In this document: positions 16,714 to 25,787 of the stretch, one piece after another | Layout of the letters: each line of letters begins with the position of its first letter | Position numbering within the stretch: position 1 is the stretch's first letter | Assembly: GCA_040386075.1 (NCBI GenBank) | Contig: JAZKGE010000008.1 | Coordinates: 62,001 to 126,000, forward strand | DNA: 64,000 bases | Origin: UBA4416 sp040386075 | GTDB taxonomy: Bacteria > Bacteroidota > Bacteroidia > B-17B0 > Aurantibacillaceae | Reading direction: 5' to 3' | Position numbers and translations under genes: made by a program | Notes under the pieces: generated by a model | The model's input: only the letters and a program-made list of their open reading frames with translations | The model's database searches: none | Told to the model about the DNA's origin: nothing

Positions 16714-18180
16714 ATGGATATTTTACATAAAAGCATAAACAGTCTTTACAAAGAAGAGATTATTAACTACAAACTATATACAAATCGTACTCAGTCAGAT
16801 ATAAATAGAAAAGATGTTGTATTATTTGATTTAATACGAAAAAAATCAAAAAACAATAATGAAGCTATTCTTATTAAAACGATATATGGAAATATAACAG
16901 ACAAAAACAAGTATTATCGTTTAAAAAACCGGCTACATACCGAGTTATGCAATAGCCTTGTGCAATTTTACTATTACGAAACAGATATGCATGCGGTTTA
17001 CAGTGAATTGATTTTGTTTAACGTCTTTGTTGGGAAAAATGAGTGGGAAATAGCTAATTATCATTTGGAAAAAGCAGAGAAGAAAGCTGTATTAACTAAT
17101 GATCTTACACTACTTGATTTAATTTATAACGAAAAGATAAAGTTTGCAAGCAATTACAGCTTTGGAAATATTAAGACTATAGTTGAAAAAAGCGAAGCAA
17201 ATTTTAAAAAACTACAGTATCTTAAAAAACTTGATTTTGCAATTGCCAAAGGTATTTATGAATTATATAAAGCACAGGGCTATGCTAATACAACAAATAA
17301 AACATTTTCGGCCCTAAAGAAAATAACCAGGGATCTTGAAAAAATAAAAGAATTTAAAAATGATGAATTGTTCAGGATTCGTTGCTTTGAAGGATTAAGC
17401 AGGGTTTTACTATCACAGCAAAATTATGCTGAACTTGAACAATTTAGCGTGTCCAATTTTAACGGGTTTAAAAAAGATGGTCTGTTTAATAAAAACAACC
17501 ATCAAACTAAAGTGCAATTACTAACTTATATATGTAATAGTTTATTCGTCAATAAAAAACATACGGAAGCTATTGAGTGGATAAAGGAGTTAAAATTAGC
17601 TATGTCAGAATTCAATGGTCTTTTACATGATAGATACATCTTCTTTTATTATAATTCATTGGTAAATAATTATTCGGTAATAGAGCCAAAAAAAGCCATT
17701 GAGGTTTTGGTAAAAGCAAAAACTGAAAAAGGTATTATTTCCCATCCCACTCATCTTGGCTACGTATATTTAAATCTTGCAGGCGCACATTTTGATTTGC
17801 AAGAATATAGAGCTGCCCTGAAAAACATTCTTGAATTATATCGTCATAAATTGTTTAGCGTATTAGAGAATGGATTTAAATTAAAAATATCTATTCTTGA
17901 AATCATTTTAAGGATCGACCTTAATGATTTTGATTATGTAGAGAAACTCATCAAACAATTATTTATAGATTATAAAGAATTAACAAAAAACGACGAGTAT
18001 GTTATGGATTTAAGATTTATAAAAACAATTAAGTTTCTTCTTTTGAAATACCGATTTCAAAACACAAAATCATCCAGACTTTTTGTTGAGCATTTTGTAG
18101 AAGATAATAAATCTTTGAAGGTTAATCAAATTATTAATTATAGTGCTTGGATTAAAGAAAAATTTAATTTGTCTGAGTAA
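16714..18180 (+). CDS. Cytosolic helical protein of unknown function
   Basis: A 488-residue, Lys- and Asn-rich, all-helical protein without signal peptide or membrane segment. Repeating pairs of helices (for example ANYHLEKAEKKAVLTNDLTLL, LAGAHFDLQEYRAALKNILEL in part) suggest a degenerate TPR-like solenoid, i.e. a protein-binding scaffold. Codon use is more AT-rich than its neighbours. It is divergent from the T9SS-like gene and followed by a 138-base gap. I do not recognise the family. Confidence 0.72.
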   Translation: MDILHKSINSLYKEEIINYKLYTNRTQSDINRKDVVLFDLIRKKSKNNNEAILIKTIYGNITDKNKYYRLKNRLHTELCNSLVQFYYYETDMHAVYSELILFNVFVGKNEWEIANYHLEKAEKKAVLTNDLTLLDLIYNEKIKFASNYSFGNIKTIVEKSEANFKKLQYLKKLDFAIAKGIYELYKAQGYANTTNKTFSALKKITRDLEKIKEFKNDELFRIRCFEGLSRVLLSQQNYAELEQFSVSNFNGFKKDGLFNKNNHQTKVQLLTYICNSLFVNKKHTEAIEWIKELKLAMSEFNGLLHDRYIFFYYNSLVNNYSVIEPKKAIEVLVKAKTEKGIISHPTHLGYVYLNLAGAHFDLQEYRAALKNILELYRHKLFSVLENGFKLKISILEIILRIDLNDFDYVEKLIKQLFIDYKELTKNDEYVMDLRFIKTIKFLLLKYRFQNTKSSRLFVEHFVEDNKSLKVNQIINYSAWIKEKFNLSE

Positions 18181-18318
18181 CATAAAATTCATGAATAATT
18201 ATTAAATTAAATGATGCTTCATTACTATTAACATTTGTTTGCGTAAGATTATGAAATACACGATTCTATATTTTATAGTAATTGATTCAACTTTGTGTCA
18301 AATTATAAATATAATATC

Positions 18319-20877
18319 ATGAAAACACATCAACTTTTTAAATTCGTACTTATATGCTTGATAAGCCTAATATTTACAGGAACAACAAATGCCCAATGCG
18401 CAACAAGCTTGTTGTCTGGAACAGGAATAGTAACCGGAAACAACATTCTGTTTGATGCAGTACCTCAACCAACAACCACTCCTGTAAACTCGGGTCATAC
18501 TACAATTTGGTGGGCATATAGTGGATCAGACTTATTTAATGGCACTACCACAGAAACTTCGACTGGCTTTGGTCATTCCTATACATTTACAAATGTCCCT
18601 GCTGGAGCTTATACTGTATGCGCTCATTATATACCAACCCAAACTATTTGTCCATCCTATACAAATTGTACTGTAGTTACAGTTACCGCTTCACCATCGC
18701 CTTGTCCAACCTCCTTTAGTTATACAACTGATGTGAATTGTGTTTCTGATCTGACAAATTTATCTACAGGAAATATTACAAGCAGCGTGTGGACAATTGA
18801 TGGCCCAATACCCGCAACATCTTATACAAGTACAAATCTTTCCGTGCCTTATAATAATTTTGCTGCTCATTTAACAAATTACACAAATGGGATCATGTGC
18901 GGACAGACCAGTCAAACTATAAACATAAATTGTGCTTCAACCACTAGTTGCCAGGCTATTTTTTCTGTGGCATCAACAAGTGTGTGTAACGAAGTGTCCT
19001 TCACAAATTTTTCTTACGGAAATGTCGCATACTATCACTGGGATTTTGGTGATGGAACTACTTCCAATATGGCAAATAATTCTGCGGTTATTCATCAATA
19101 TCCAAATGTTGTAGCAAATTATCAGGCAACCTTATCTGTTTATAGTTCTACCGCAAGCTCTATTCCTTGCAGCTCTACTATCCGATCTGTTAACGTTTCA
19201 TGTGTGCAACCTGTATGCCCAACCGGTTTGTTTCCTAGTAACGCAACCACCAATGGGACTGATATTCAGTTCTATGCCGTGCCTCAACCTACAACAGTTC
19301 CTTCTGGTGCACCGCACACAACTTATTGGAGCGTTAGTGGTCCAAATGGCAATTTTACTGGAACAACAAATCAAAATTCACCCAATTTCGGCCATGACTT
19401 TACATTTACAAATATCCCTCCAGGCACATACACTGTATTTGCCATTTATTATTCAGGGCAATCCGGCTGCTCAACACCCTATTCTCATTCATCAGTAATA
19501 ACGGTGTCAGCCGGAACTCCAACATGTGCTACAAGTTTTAATTATTCTACAGACAGTAATTGTGTAACCAACTTGGTTAATACTTCTACAGGAAATATAA
19601 CCAGCAGTGTGTGGTCAATTTCTAGCTGGTCCAACACTGTTACTACATATACAAGCACAAACTTGTCTCTCAATAGTTCTGTCTTTAGCGCTGTTTTAAC
19701 CAATTATACAAATGGTAATCTCTGTGGGCAAGCAACTCAAACCATAACTGTTATTTGTCCTTCAACTACAACCTGCAATGCTATTTTTTCTGTTGCATCA
19801 ACCAGTATTTGTAATGAGAAACAATTCACAAATTCATCTTCCCCTAATGCAGCTTACTATCATTGGGATTTTGGTGATGGCACTATCTCTAATGTCACCA
19901 ATACTTCTACTTTTACTCATCAATACCCAAATACAAATGCAAGTTATATGGCGCTACTTTCTGTATATAGTTCAACTGCAGCGCCGACAGGATGCAGCAG
20001 CTATACAGTAGTGGTAAATGTTCAGTGCACTGCTGCATCAACTTGCCAGTCTGCATTTTCAGTTTCACAAGGCACAGTATGCGCTGATAAACAATTTACC
20101 AATCTTTCAAGCGGGACAATCGCTTACTGTACGTGGGATTTTGGTGATAATACATCACTTACAAGTTCAGGAAATTCAGGTGTTGGACATAGTTATCCAA
20201 ATATTAATACATCCTATCTTGCTACCTTATCAGTTTATGATTCTACCGTAAACCCAACTCCTTGTAGTGTAATCACTCAAACAGTACACGTATATTGTAG
20301 TACCTGTTCAATAACTTCCAGCATCACTATTTTTGCTGATACTGCCAATGCAGGGAACTATTTCTGTTATAACCTATCAACAGGAAATGGTGCATTATCT
20401 TATTTCTGGGATTTTGGTGATGGCACTTCGTCTACACAACAATTTCCTTTTCATCAATATGCAATACCTGGCAATTATCCAGTTTGCCTTACAACTACCA
20501 ATACAAACGGAACCGTTACATGTTCGGATACAGATTGTGACTCGTCAAGTGTACAGAGAATGGCGACAGGTTTTTTAATGAGTTCATTAAATGTTGTATC
20601 ACAGACGGTAACAGGAATAAAAAATCTCAACGCCAACGTTTCCTTGAATGTATACCCTAATCCTATGAGCGACCTTCTTAATATAGAAATAGGGGATGCT
20701 ACTGAGAATAGATATTCTATCACATTAGTTGATGCCATTGGTAGAGAAGTTATAAGAAAAGATGTTCAGATGAATAACGCATTATTAAATGTATCAGGCC
20801 TTCAAAAAGGCTATTACTGCCTGATGCTTTTAAATGCAAATGGAGTTGTTATAAAAACAACAAAGCTTGTTAAATAA
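18319..20877 (+). CDS. Secreted PKD-repeat protein with T9SS type A sorting domain
   Basis: I start at MKTHQLFKFVLICLISLIF (ATG 18319), a signal peptide, not at the TTG eight codons upstream. The protein contains four PKD-like units marked by WDFGDGT or WDFGDNT (near residues 245, 518, 610 and 700) and Cys-rich beta modules. Residues of about 27-299 and 300-570 are two copies of the same 270-residue module; a third partial copy follows. The last 75 residues (VYPNPMSDLLNIE onward, ending TTKLVK) are a type A sorting domain. It is probably a surface-exposed adhesin or matrix protein. A terminator follows. Confidence 0.9.
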   Translation: MKTHQLFKFVLICLISLIFTGTTNAQCATSLLSGTGIVTGNNILFDAVPQPTTTPVNSGHTTIWWAYSGSDLFNGTTTETSTGFGHSYTFTNVPAGAYTVCAHYIPTQTICPSYTNCTVVTVTASPSPCPTSFSYTTDVNCVSDLTNLSTGNITSSVWTIDGPIPATSYTSTNLSVPYNNFAAHLTNYTNGIMCGQTSQTININCASTTSCQAIFSVASTSVCNEVSFTNFSYGNVAYYHWDFGDGTTSNMANNSAVIHQYPNVVANYQATLSVYSSTASSIPCSSTIRSVNVSCVQPVCPTGLFPSNATTNGTDIQFYAVPQPTTVPSGAPHTTYWSVSGPNGNFTGTTNQNSPNFGHDFTFTNIPPGTYTVFAIYYSGQSGCSTPYSHSSVITVSAGTPTCATSFNYSTDSNCVTNLVNTSTGNITSSVWSISSWSNTVTTYTSTNLSLNSSVFSAVLTNYTNGNLCGQATQTITVICPSTTTCNAIFSVASTSICNEKQFTNSSSPNAAYYHWDFGDGTISNVTNTSTFTHQYPNTNASYMALLSVYSSTAAPTGCSSYTVVVNVQCTAASTCQSAFSVSQGTVCADKQFTNLSSGTIAYCTWDFGDNTSLTSSGNSGVGHSYPNINTSYLATLSVYDSTVNPTPCSVITQTVHVYCSTCSITSSITIFADTANAGNYFCYNLSTGNGALSYFWDFGDGTSSTQQFPFHQYAIPGNYPVCLTTTNTNGTVTCSDTDCDSSSVQRMATGFLMSSLNVVSQTVTGIKNLNANVSLNVYPNPMSDLLNIEIGDATENRYSITLVDAIGREVIRKDVQMNNALLNVSGLQKGYYCLMLLNANGVVIKTTKLVK
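18397..20028 (+). repeat. Two-copy tandem internal duplication (about 0.82 kb each)
   Basis: Copy 1 runs from about 18397 to 19215 and copy 2 from about 19216 to 20028. Both encode AVPQPTT, TGNITSSVW, NYTNG, CGQ.TQTI, IFSVASTS and YYHWDFGDGT in the same order. A shortened third copy of only the PKD part follows to about 20300. Confidence 0.85.
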
Positions 20878-20893
20878 TAAGTTTAATTAATAT

Positions 20894-20927
20894 AAAAAGG
20901 GCTTGACAAAATTGTTAAGCCTTTTTT
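20894..20927 (+). terminator. Intrinsic terminator
   Basis: AAAAGG-GCTTGACAA pairs with TTGTTAAGCC and a T6 run follows, starting 17 bases after the stop of the PKD-repeat gene. One pair in the stem is mismatched or wobble. It can also act for the convergent gene because of the A-run on the other side. Confidence 0.85.
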
Positions 20928-20929
20928 AA

Positions 20930-21637
20930 TTACTGTTGCTTCGATTCAACAATCGCTCCATCAAGCGTAGTAAAATAAACAGGATTTGTGGCTCTTCTCA
21001 AAGCAAGATAATCACTGTAGTCGACCGAGAAATTTTTTCGGTTAGTGATCGTTTCATCAAAATTACCATTCAATGCTATTAGTAATTCAGCCGCTTCGCG
21101 TACCGAATGTTGACCGCTGGTTGCACCGGTTGTATAATCAACCAGTTTGTTCTTAATAACGTACTCGTTCAACAACGGGTTTGCATTACGAGGTATGTAT
21201 ATTCTCACGCCACAAATTTCTGCCAGACTCAAATCCAGCACATCATCAAACACAAAACAGATCTGGTTTGGTTTCAGATCGTGCAGCGCACATAAATGTT
21301 TGGTGGCTTCCAGTTTATTGGCAAACTTAGAGAAAGAATAATGAAAGCGTTCCCTGTCTACAAAGGTAAATGCTGCTGCATTTTTTTCACCTGAGATAAT
21401 AGCTGTTAAAGGAATTTGTTTGTTATTTAAATAATACGAAAACCTCAGCAGGTTAGTTCCCATGCTATCTACTTCGCTAAAAAAACTATCAAGTTTGTAA
21501 TCTTTTCCTGCATCTGTAAATACACCATCCCAATCAAACACAAAAGCTTTCACCTGTTTTAATTTTTCAATGATCTCTGCTTCGGGTGTAATAAACCTTC
21601 CACCTATTTCGGTAAATAATTGTGTGATGTGTGACAT
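20930..21637 (-). CDS. KdsC-like HAD-superfamily phosphatase
   Basis: A 235-residue HAD enzyme. The nucleophile motif FVFDWDGVFTD holds Asp35 and Asp37; IISGEK is motif II-like, and FVFDDVLDLSLAEICG is the C-terminal metal-binding motif, in the style of KdsC (Kdo-8-phosphate phosphatase). It is longer than KdsC (about 180) by an N-terminal helix and a C-terminal extension, so another sugar-phosphate substrate is possible. Downstream neighbour logic: the upstream gene on the same strand is a transaldolase fused to KdsD-like CBS domains. The start is set by TATATTTG ending four bases before the ATG, with no other Met before the nucleophile motif. Confidence 0.82.
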   Translation of the reverse strand: MSHITQLFTEIGGRFITPEAEIIEKLKQVKAFVFDWDGVFTDAGKDYKLDSFFSEVDSMGTNLLRFSYYLNNKQIPLTAIISGEKNAAAFTFVDRERFHYSFSKFANKLEATKHLCALHDLKPNQICFVFDDVLDLSLAEICGVRIYIPRNANPLLNEYVIKNKLVDYTTGATSGQHSVREAAELLIALNGNFDETITNRKNFSVDYSDYLALRRATNPVYFTTLDGAIVESKQQ

Positions 21638-21641
21638 AGTA

Positions 21642-21649
21642 CAAATATA
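21642..21649 (-). promoter_or_regulatory. -7 promoter box, near-leaderless
   Basis: On the minus strand TATATTTG is followed by four bases and then the ATG of the KdsC-like gene. If the -7 box is used, transcription starts at or next to the start codon. Confidence 0.5.
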
Positions 21650-21659
21650 ATAAAAACAA

Positions 21660-21692
21660 AAATGCCATCTACTTGTTTAGTAGATGGCATTT
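21660..21692 (-). terminator. Intrinsic terminator of the transaldolase-CBS gene
   Basis: A perfect 13-bp stem (21660-21672 with 21680-21692) with a 7-base loop is followed on the minus strand by a T-rich run, 20 bases after the transaldolase stop. It separates the two genes into distinct units. Confidence 0.88.
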
Positions 21693-21711
21693 AAAATTCA
21701 ACTTTTTACGA

Positions 21712-22722
21712 TTACCCTTTCATATCCTGGATGTCTAACATTCCAACCGGTTTACCGCCTTCTGTTACAACAATCGTATCAACATTGGTTTTTTTGAATA
21801 ATACCGAAGCATCATTTAAAAGTACACTACCATCAATGGTAATTGGCTCTCTGTATTCAAGATCAGATAAATTCTTAGATAAAATGTCCCTTCCTTTTTC
21901 TCCGATCAGTTTTCTTAAACTGCCATCGGTAAATACACCTTTAATACTACCATCTGCTTTGGTAACTGTAATTGCACCAAAACCATATTCAGTCATTTTA
22001 ACGATCGCATCTGTTACAGAAGTGTTTTCGGTAACTAAAGGATTTGTTCCTTTGATAGCTTCTTTAACTTTCACCATCATTAAACGGGTATCCTGAATGA
22101 ACTGATCTGTTCCAAGTGTTGTAAAGTTATTTTCGGTTAATTGTTTAATGATCTTTAATGGAACCGTGATCGTATGAACACCAATGTTAATGGCATTACG
22201 AACGTGCTCCGCATTACGCACAGAAGAGAACATGATCTTTGTATCGTATTCGTACAGATCAACCGCATCAACACATTGTTGAACTAATGCCAAAGCATCG
22301 TGTCCCTGATCCTGTAAACGACCAACTAACGGACATACATAAGTTGCTCCCGCCTGCATAGCCATGTATGCTTGCTGTAAAGTATATACTAAATGTACAT
22401 TCACTAAATAACCTTTATCGCGCAACATTTTACAGGCTCTAACGCCTTCCAATGAAACCGGGATCTTAAATACTGTTTTTTTAGGGTCTAAACCCAAGGC
22501 TAACTGACGCTCAGCTTCTGCCAATACTTCCTCAGCTGTATTGCCTAATGCTTCGATCTGAAGTACCGGAACTATTTTACTTAATTTTACAATTGTTCCA
22601 TCAATATCGGTAATGCCTTCTTTTTGCATAAAAGTTGGCGTAGTAGTTAATCCGTTTAAGAAGCCTAATTTAAATCCTTCTTCAATTTCTTTAAGGTTGG
22701 CTGAATCTAAGTATAATTCCAT
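21712..22722 (-). CDS. Transaldolase/fructose-6-phosphate aldolase fused to a CBS-domain pair
   Basis: Residues 1 to about 222 form a short transaldolase-like barrel of the FSA/TalC size class: LYLDSANLKEI, Schiff-base Lys86 in VFKIPVS, and FSSVRNAEHV. Residues of about 225-336 are two CBS motifs (NPLVTENTSVTDAIVKM, GVFTDGSLRKLI, TIVVTEGGKPVGMLDIQD), closely resembling the CBS pair at the end of KdsD arabinose-5-phosphate isomerases. CBS pairs commonly bind nucleotides or their derivatives, so ligand control of the aldolase is inferred. I know no characterised enzyme with this layout. A good promoter precedes it, and its own terminator follows. Confidence 0.88.
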   Translation of the reverse strand: MELYLDSANLKEIEEGFKLGFLNGLTTTPTFMQKEGITDIDGTIVKLSKIVPVLQIEALGNTAEEVLAEAERQLALGLDPKKTVFKIPVSLEGVRACKMLRDKGYLVNVHLVYTLQQAYMAMQAGATYVCPLVGRLQDQGHDALALVQQCVDAVDLYEYDTKIMFSSVRNAEHVRNAINIGVHTITVPLKIIKQLTENNFTTLGTDQFIQDTRLMMVKVKEAIKGTNPLVTENTSVTDAIVKMTEYGFGAITVTKADGSIKGVFTDGSLRKLIGEKGRDILSKNLSDLEYREPITIDGSVLLNDASVLFKKTNVDTIVVTEGGKPVGMLDIQDMKG

Positions 22723-22745
22723 GTGTTTTGTTTTATGTTAAAGTT

Positions 22746-22777
22746 CAAAGATAAGTTTTAATGCCTAAAATGCCCAA
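22746..22777 (-). promoter_or_regulatory. Promoter of the transaldolase-CBS gene
   Basis: On the minus strand TTG, 21 bases, then TATCTTTG matches the flavobacterial TTG-N17-23-TAnnTTTG promoter. The -7 box ends 23 bases before the start codon, giving a short leader. Confidence 0.7.
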
Positions 22778-22846
22778 TTTAAATTCCGGTCTATCTTCTT
22801 TGTTTTCAACACAGAATAGTTGAGTTTGTTTAGCCTTCTGATCATA

Positions 22847-24040
22847 TTAGCCTTCTATAGCTCTTACTCCCGGAAGGCTGCCCTGCTCTATATATTCCAA
22901 CAAAGCTCCGCCGCCGGTACTCACATAACTTACCTGGCTGGCCAGGTCATATTTGTTAATAGCTGCAACACTATCGCCACCACCTATTAACGAAAAAGCA
23001 CCTTTTTTTGTTGCTTCTGCTATAGCCAATGCAACCTGTTTTGTTCCGTTTTCAAAGCTGCTCATTTCAAACACGCCCATTGGTCCGTTCCATAAAATCG
23101 TCTTCGAATCTTTGATCACATCGCTATATGTTTTGATCGTTTCATTGCTTATGTCTAATCCCATCCAACCGTCAGGAATAGCATTGATGTTACTTTCCTG
23201 TTTATTAGCGTCGTTGGCAAAATTATCAGCGATCACTGCATCTGTAGGAATGTATAAATTAACTCCTTTGGCTTTGGCTTTTTCTAGTAATTCTTTCGCC
23301 AGATCAAGTTTATCATCCTCGCATAATGATTTACCAATAGTTCCTCCCATGGCTTTTACAAAAGTGAAGGCCATACCGCCACCAATTAAAATGTTATTGG
23401 CTTTTCCCATCAATTGTTCAATGATCAATATCTTATCGCTTACTTTTGCGCCACCTACAATGGCAGTAAACGGAGATTCTGCCCCATTAATTACTTTGTC
23501 GATACTTGCTACTTCACCTGCCATTACATAACCAAAACATTTAGTATCCGCTGCAAAAAATTGTGCTATAACTGCTGTAGATGCATGTGCACGGTGAGCT
23601 GTTCCAAAAGCATCGTTCACATAAATATCACCATGCTTACTTAGTTTTTCTGCAAAGGCTGTATCACCTTTTTCTTCTTCTTTATAAAAACGCAAATTTT
23701 CCAGTAATAACACCTGGCCTGGTTTTAATGCTGCCGATCTCGCGAAAGCATCATCACTAATACAATCATCCGAAAATAAAACTTCTGTGCCAATTAATTT
23801 GCTCACAGCATTCACAATATGTTTTAAGGAATATTTATTGGTAGGGCCTTCTTTTGGACGGCCTAAATGTGACATTAAAATAACACTTCCTCCTTTTTCC
23901 AAAACTTTTTTAATAGTTGGAACAGCCGCTTTGATACGTGTATCATCTGTTACCTCAAAAGCATCATTCAATGGTACATTAAAATCAACGCGAATCAATG
24001 CGCGTTTGTTTTGTAAATTCAGATTATCAATGGTTTTCAT
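22847..24040 (-). CDS. pgk: Phosphoglycerate kinase
   Basis: Glycolytic enzyme transferring phosphate between 1,3-bisphosphoglycerate and ADP. The protein has the hallmark RVDFNVPL near the N terminus, SHLGRPKEGP, DAFGTAHRAHAS, the nucleotide-site GGAKVSDK, WNGPMGVFE and the C-terminal GGGDSVAAI. Length 397 is standard. It is upstream of the transaldolase gene on the same strand, with a 124-base gap that contains a separate promoter. TAAATTTG at 24085-24092 (minus) is a plausible -7 box, giving a leader of about 40 bases. Confidence 0.98.
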   Translation of the reverse strand: MKTIDNLNLQNKRALIRVDFNVPLNDAFEVTDDTRIKAAVPTIKKVLEKGGSVILMSHLGRPKEGPTNKYSLKHIVNAVSKLIGTEVLFSDDCISDDAFARSAALKPGQVLLLENLRFYKEEEKGDTAFAEKLSKHGDIYVNDAFGTAHRAHASTAVIAQFFAADTKCFGYVMAGEVASIDKVINGAESPFTAIVGGAKVSDKILIIEQLMGKANNILIGGGMAFTFVKAMGGTIGKSLCEDDKLDLAKELLEKAKAKGVNLYIPTDAVIADNFANDANKQESNINAIPDGWMGLDISNETIKTYSDVIKDSKTILWNGPMGVFEMSSFENGTKQVALAIAEATKKGAFSLIGGGDSVAAINKYDLASQVSYVSTGGGALLEYIEQGSLPGVRAIEG

Positions 24041-24084
24041 AAGGCGAATTATATTTTCTTATTTAATTGTGGGATTTTTGCCTG

Positions 24085-24092
24085 CAAATTTA
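24085..24092 (-). promoter_or_regulatory. -7 promoter box for pgk
   Basis: Minus-strand TAAATTTG, 44 bases before the pgk start codon. No TTG element is visible at the usual spacing, so this is a partial match. Confidence 0.4.
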
Positions 24093-24129
24093 ACCTATTT
24101 ACTAAAATAATAATTCATTATCTTTAATT

Positions 24130-24858
24130 ATGTTTTTAAGGGTGATTGTCATACTGTGTGTTTTTATCTCTGCCTCATTGCATGCATTTACAGTAAAGAC
24201 CGTTGCGCATGGTGATTGGGAAGATCCTACTGCATGGAGCAATCAGCAGGTGCCAACAAATCCTGATTCTATTATTGTTTATCATTATATGGTTATCCAT
24301 CAAAACCTGACGATCAATGCGCCCACTGTTTTATTTATCGATCCTTTGGGGACTATTTGTGGCGATTATTTATTGGAAACGATGTGCGGCGCTTCTTTTG
24401 TCAATTACGGACACTTATATCTGGGTCAGATAAAAACACGGGCAGGTTTAAACTATCATTACATCGCCTGTAAGAATTCGCTGATCCTCAATGGCTGTTC
24501 AGCGGGCGGTGGTTATTATAATAATCTTCCACCAAACGGATCAACCTATGTATGGCCACCGGTTTTGTGTAAAACTCAGGATACAAATTGGGAGCTTGGC
24601 AACCAGATAGGGCTGATAGAGTTGGAAAATTACGATCTGAAAATTTATCCTAATCCAATTGTCAGTGAAATGTTGCAGGTTGTAACTTTAAGCAGCACAA
24701 GGATCCGGTTAACCGATGTAAAAGGAAAAGAAATAAAACAGAAAACTTTTGAAAATAGAACAGAATTAGACCTTAATACATTGGCCCCTGGAATCTATTA
24801 TTTAGAGCTTGAAATTAATGGAAAAAGATGTGTCCGAAAGATCGTGAAGTCTGATTAA
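24130..24858 (+). CDS. Secreted protein with T9SS type A sorting domain
   Basis: A 242-residue exported protein: signal peptide MFLRVIVILCVFISASLHA, then a 140-residue domain opening TVKTVAHGDWEDPTAWSNQQ, a pattern found at the start of G8-like or choice-of-anchor beta-helix domains in Bacteroidota, with several cysteines. The last 75 residues (IYPNPIVSEMLQV to CVRKIVKSD) are a type A sorting domain. It is probably a small surface or secreted binding protein. Divergent from pgk and convergent with the next lipoprotein gene, with only seven bases between stops. Function unknown. Confidence 0.83.
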   Translation: MFLRVIVILCVFISASLHAFTVKTVAHGDWEDPTAWSNQQVPTNPDSIIVYHYMVIHQNLTINAPTVLFIDPLGTICGDYLLETMCGASFVNYGHLYLGQIKTRAGLNYHYIACKNSLILNGCSAGGGYYNNLPPNGSTYVWPPVLCKTQDTNWELGNQIGLIELENYDLKIYPNPIVSEMLQVVTLSSTRIRLTDVKGKEIKQKTFENRTELDLNTLAPGIYYLELEINGKRCVRKIVKSD

Positions 24859-24865
24859 TATTCGA

Positions 24866-25318
24866 TTATTTTTTTGGAATATCTTTAAACTGTGCGCCAA
24901 TAGTACTGGCAATGCCGCCTCCGCTACTTGTAAAATTTCCGGATATTTTGTTATTGGCATTTGCAGTAATAATTATGGACCCACTTGTAGCATTGTATGA
25001 ACCCAAAGGTTCAATATATGTAACGGTATTAGAAGCCCCATTAACATTATAAGTGCCTGCGGTTTGTGCAGATGTTTTTATGATAATTCGGTTTGTCATA
25101 CCCTGGTAGTAAGCAATTATTATTTTGGTAGCGGGGAAAAAGAAAGTAGAGTCTGCCTCGATCGTTGCTCCATTGTTCTTGGTAAACCTAAATCCTGCAG
25201 GCTCTGAAGGTCCGCCAACCGGACAGGTACTGCACGAATCTCCTTCGTCTTCTTTTTTACAAGATATAATAAGTGTCGAAAAAATCGCAGCTATCAGAAG
25301 GTATTTTATAGTTGCCAT
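24866..25318 (-). CDS. Small lipoprotein of unknown function
   Basis: A 150-residue protein with lipobox FSTLIISCKKEDE (Cys20), followed by an acidic and Cys-containing linker (GDSCSTCPVGG) and a compact beta-rich domain with Gly/Ser/Asn strands. Bacteroidota lipoproteins with this start are usually outer-membrane anchored. It begins one base after the stop of the SPOR-domain gene and is surely co-transcribed with it. No enzymatic motif is seen. Confidence 0.82.
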   Translation of the reverse strand: MATIKYLLIAAIFSTLIISCKKEDEGDSCSTCPVGGPSEPAGFRFTKNNGATIEADSTFFFPATKIIIAYYQGMTNRIIIKTSAQTAGTYNVNGASNTVTYIEPLGSYNATSGSIIITANANNKISGNFTSSGGGIASTIGAQFKDIPKK

Positions 25319-25319
25319 A

Positions 25320-25721
25320 TTAGTTTAATTTCAGGGGTCTTACCTTACTTTTAACAATAAAGCCGTAGGGATATTCTTCTTTAATTTTTTTCAAAGCCTC
25401 GTAGGCTTCGAGTTTTGTTTTATAATCGCCAACCGTAATCACAAAATTTGGCTGTTGATAATCAATATAAGGGGTTATATCCGCAAATTTGTTGCTAAAT
25501 TTTGCTTTTACTTCTTCCGCTTTGCTTCTATCTGCACTAAAATGGATCTTTACACGATAACCATCGGTTTCTCCATTGGTTCGCTTGTGATAATCTGCTT
25601 TTTTTTCCTGCAGGGCCTTTACCTTTAAGGTTGTTTGAATAGCATTATCTCCGGTGTTTCCTTGCGAAAACAATAAGGATAGATTGCCAAAAATAAATAT
25701 TGAAAATAATATGAATTTCAC
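25320..25721 (-). CDS. Exported SPOR-domain protein
   Basis: A 133-residue protein with signal peptide MKFILFSIFIFGNLSLLFS and one SPOR-like domain at residues of about 50-130 (YRVKIHFSADRSKAEEVKAK, NFVITVGDYKTKLEAYEALK, GFIVKSKV). SPOR domains bind denuded septal peptidoglycan, so a periplasmic cell-wall role is likely. The gene is divergent from sucA and precedes a lipoprotein by one base, suggesting that the two products act together at the envelope. Confidence 0.85.
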   Translation of the reverse strand: MKFILFSIFIFGNLSLLFSQGNTGDNAIQTTLKVKALQEKKADYHKRTNGETDGYRVKIHFSADRSKAEEVKAKFSNKFADITPYIDYQQPNFVITVGDYKTKLEAYEALKKIKEEYPYGFIVKSKVRPLKLN

Positions 25722-25787
25722 TGCATAAAAGTAAGCTTAATTTCCATTAAAATCATTAAATTAGCCCTGTTTTTAACGAAAATTAAA

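Noticed and set aside
18397..20028. Tandem repeats suggesting a CRISPR-like array
   Set aside because: The unit is about 0.82 kb, in frame, and codes for PKD modules; there are no short repeats with spacers anywhere in the window.
19202..20578. Several alternative-frame open frames within the PKD-repeat gene
   Set aside because: They appear at matching places in both internal repeat copies, as expected for shadow frames of repeated DNA.
22953..23531. 192-codon open frame antisense to pgk
   Set aside because: It lies wholly inside pgk on the other strand, and its product has no start signal or family pattern; the pgk frame explains the sequence.
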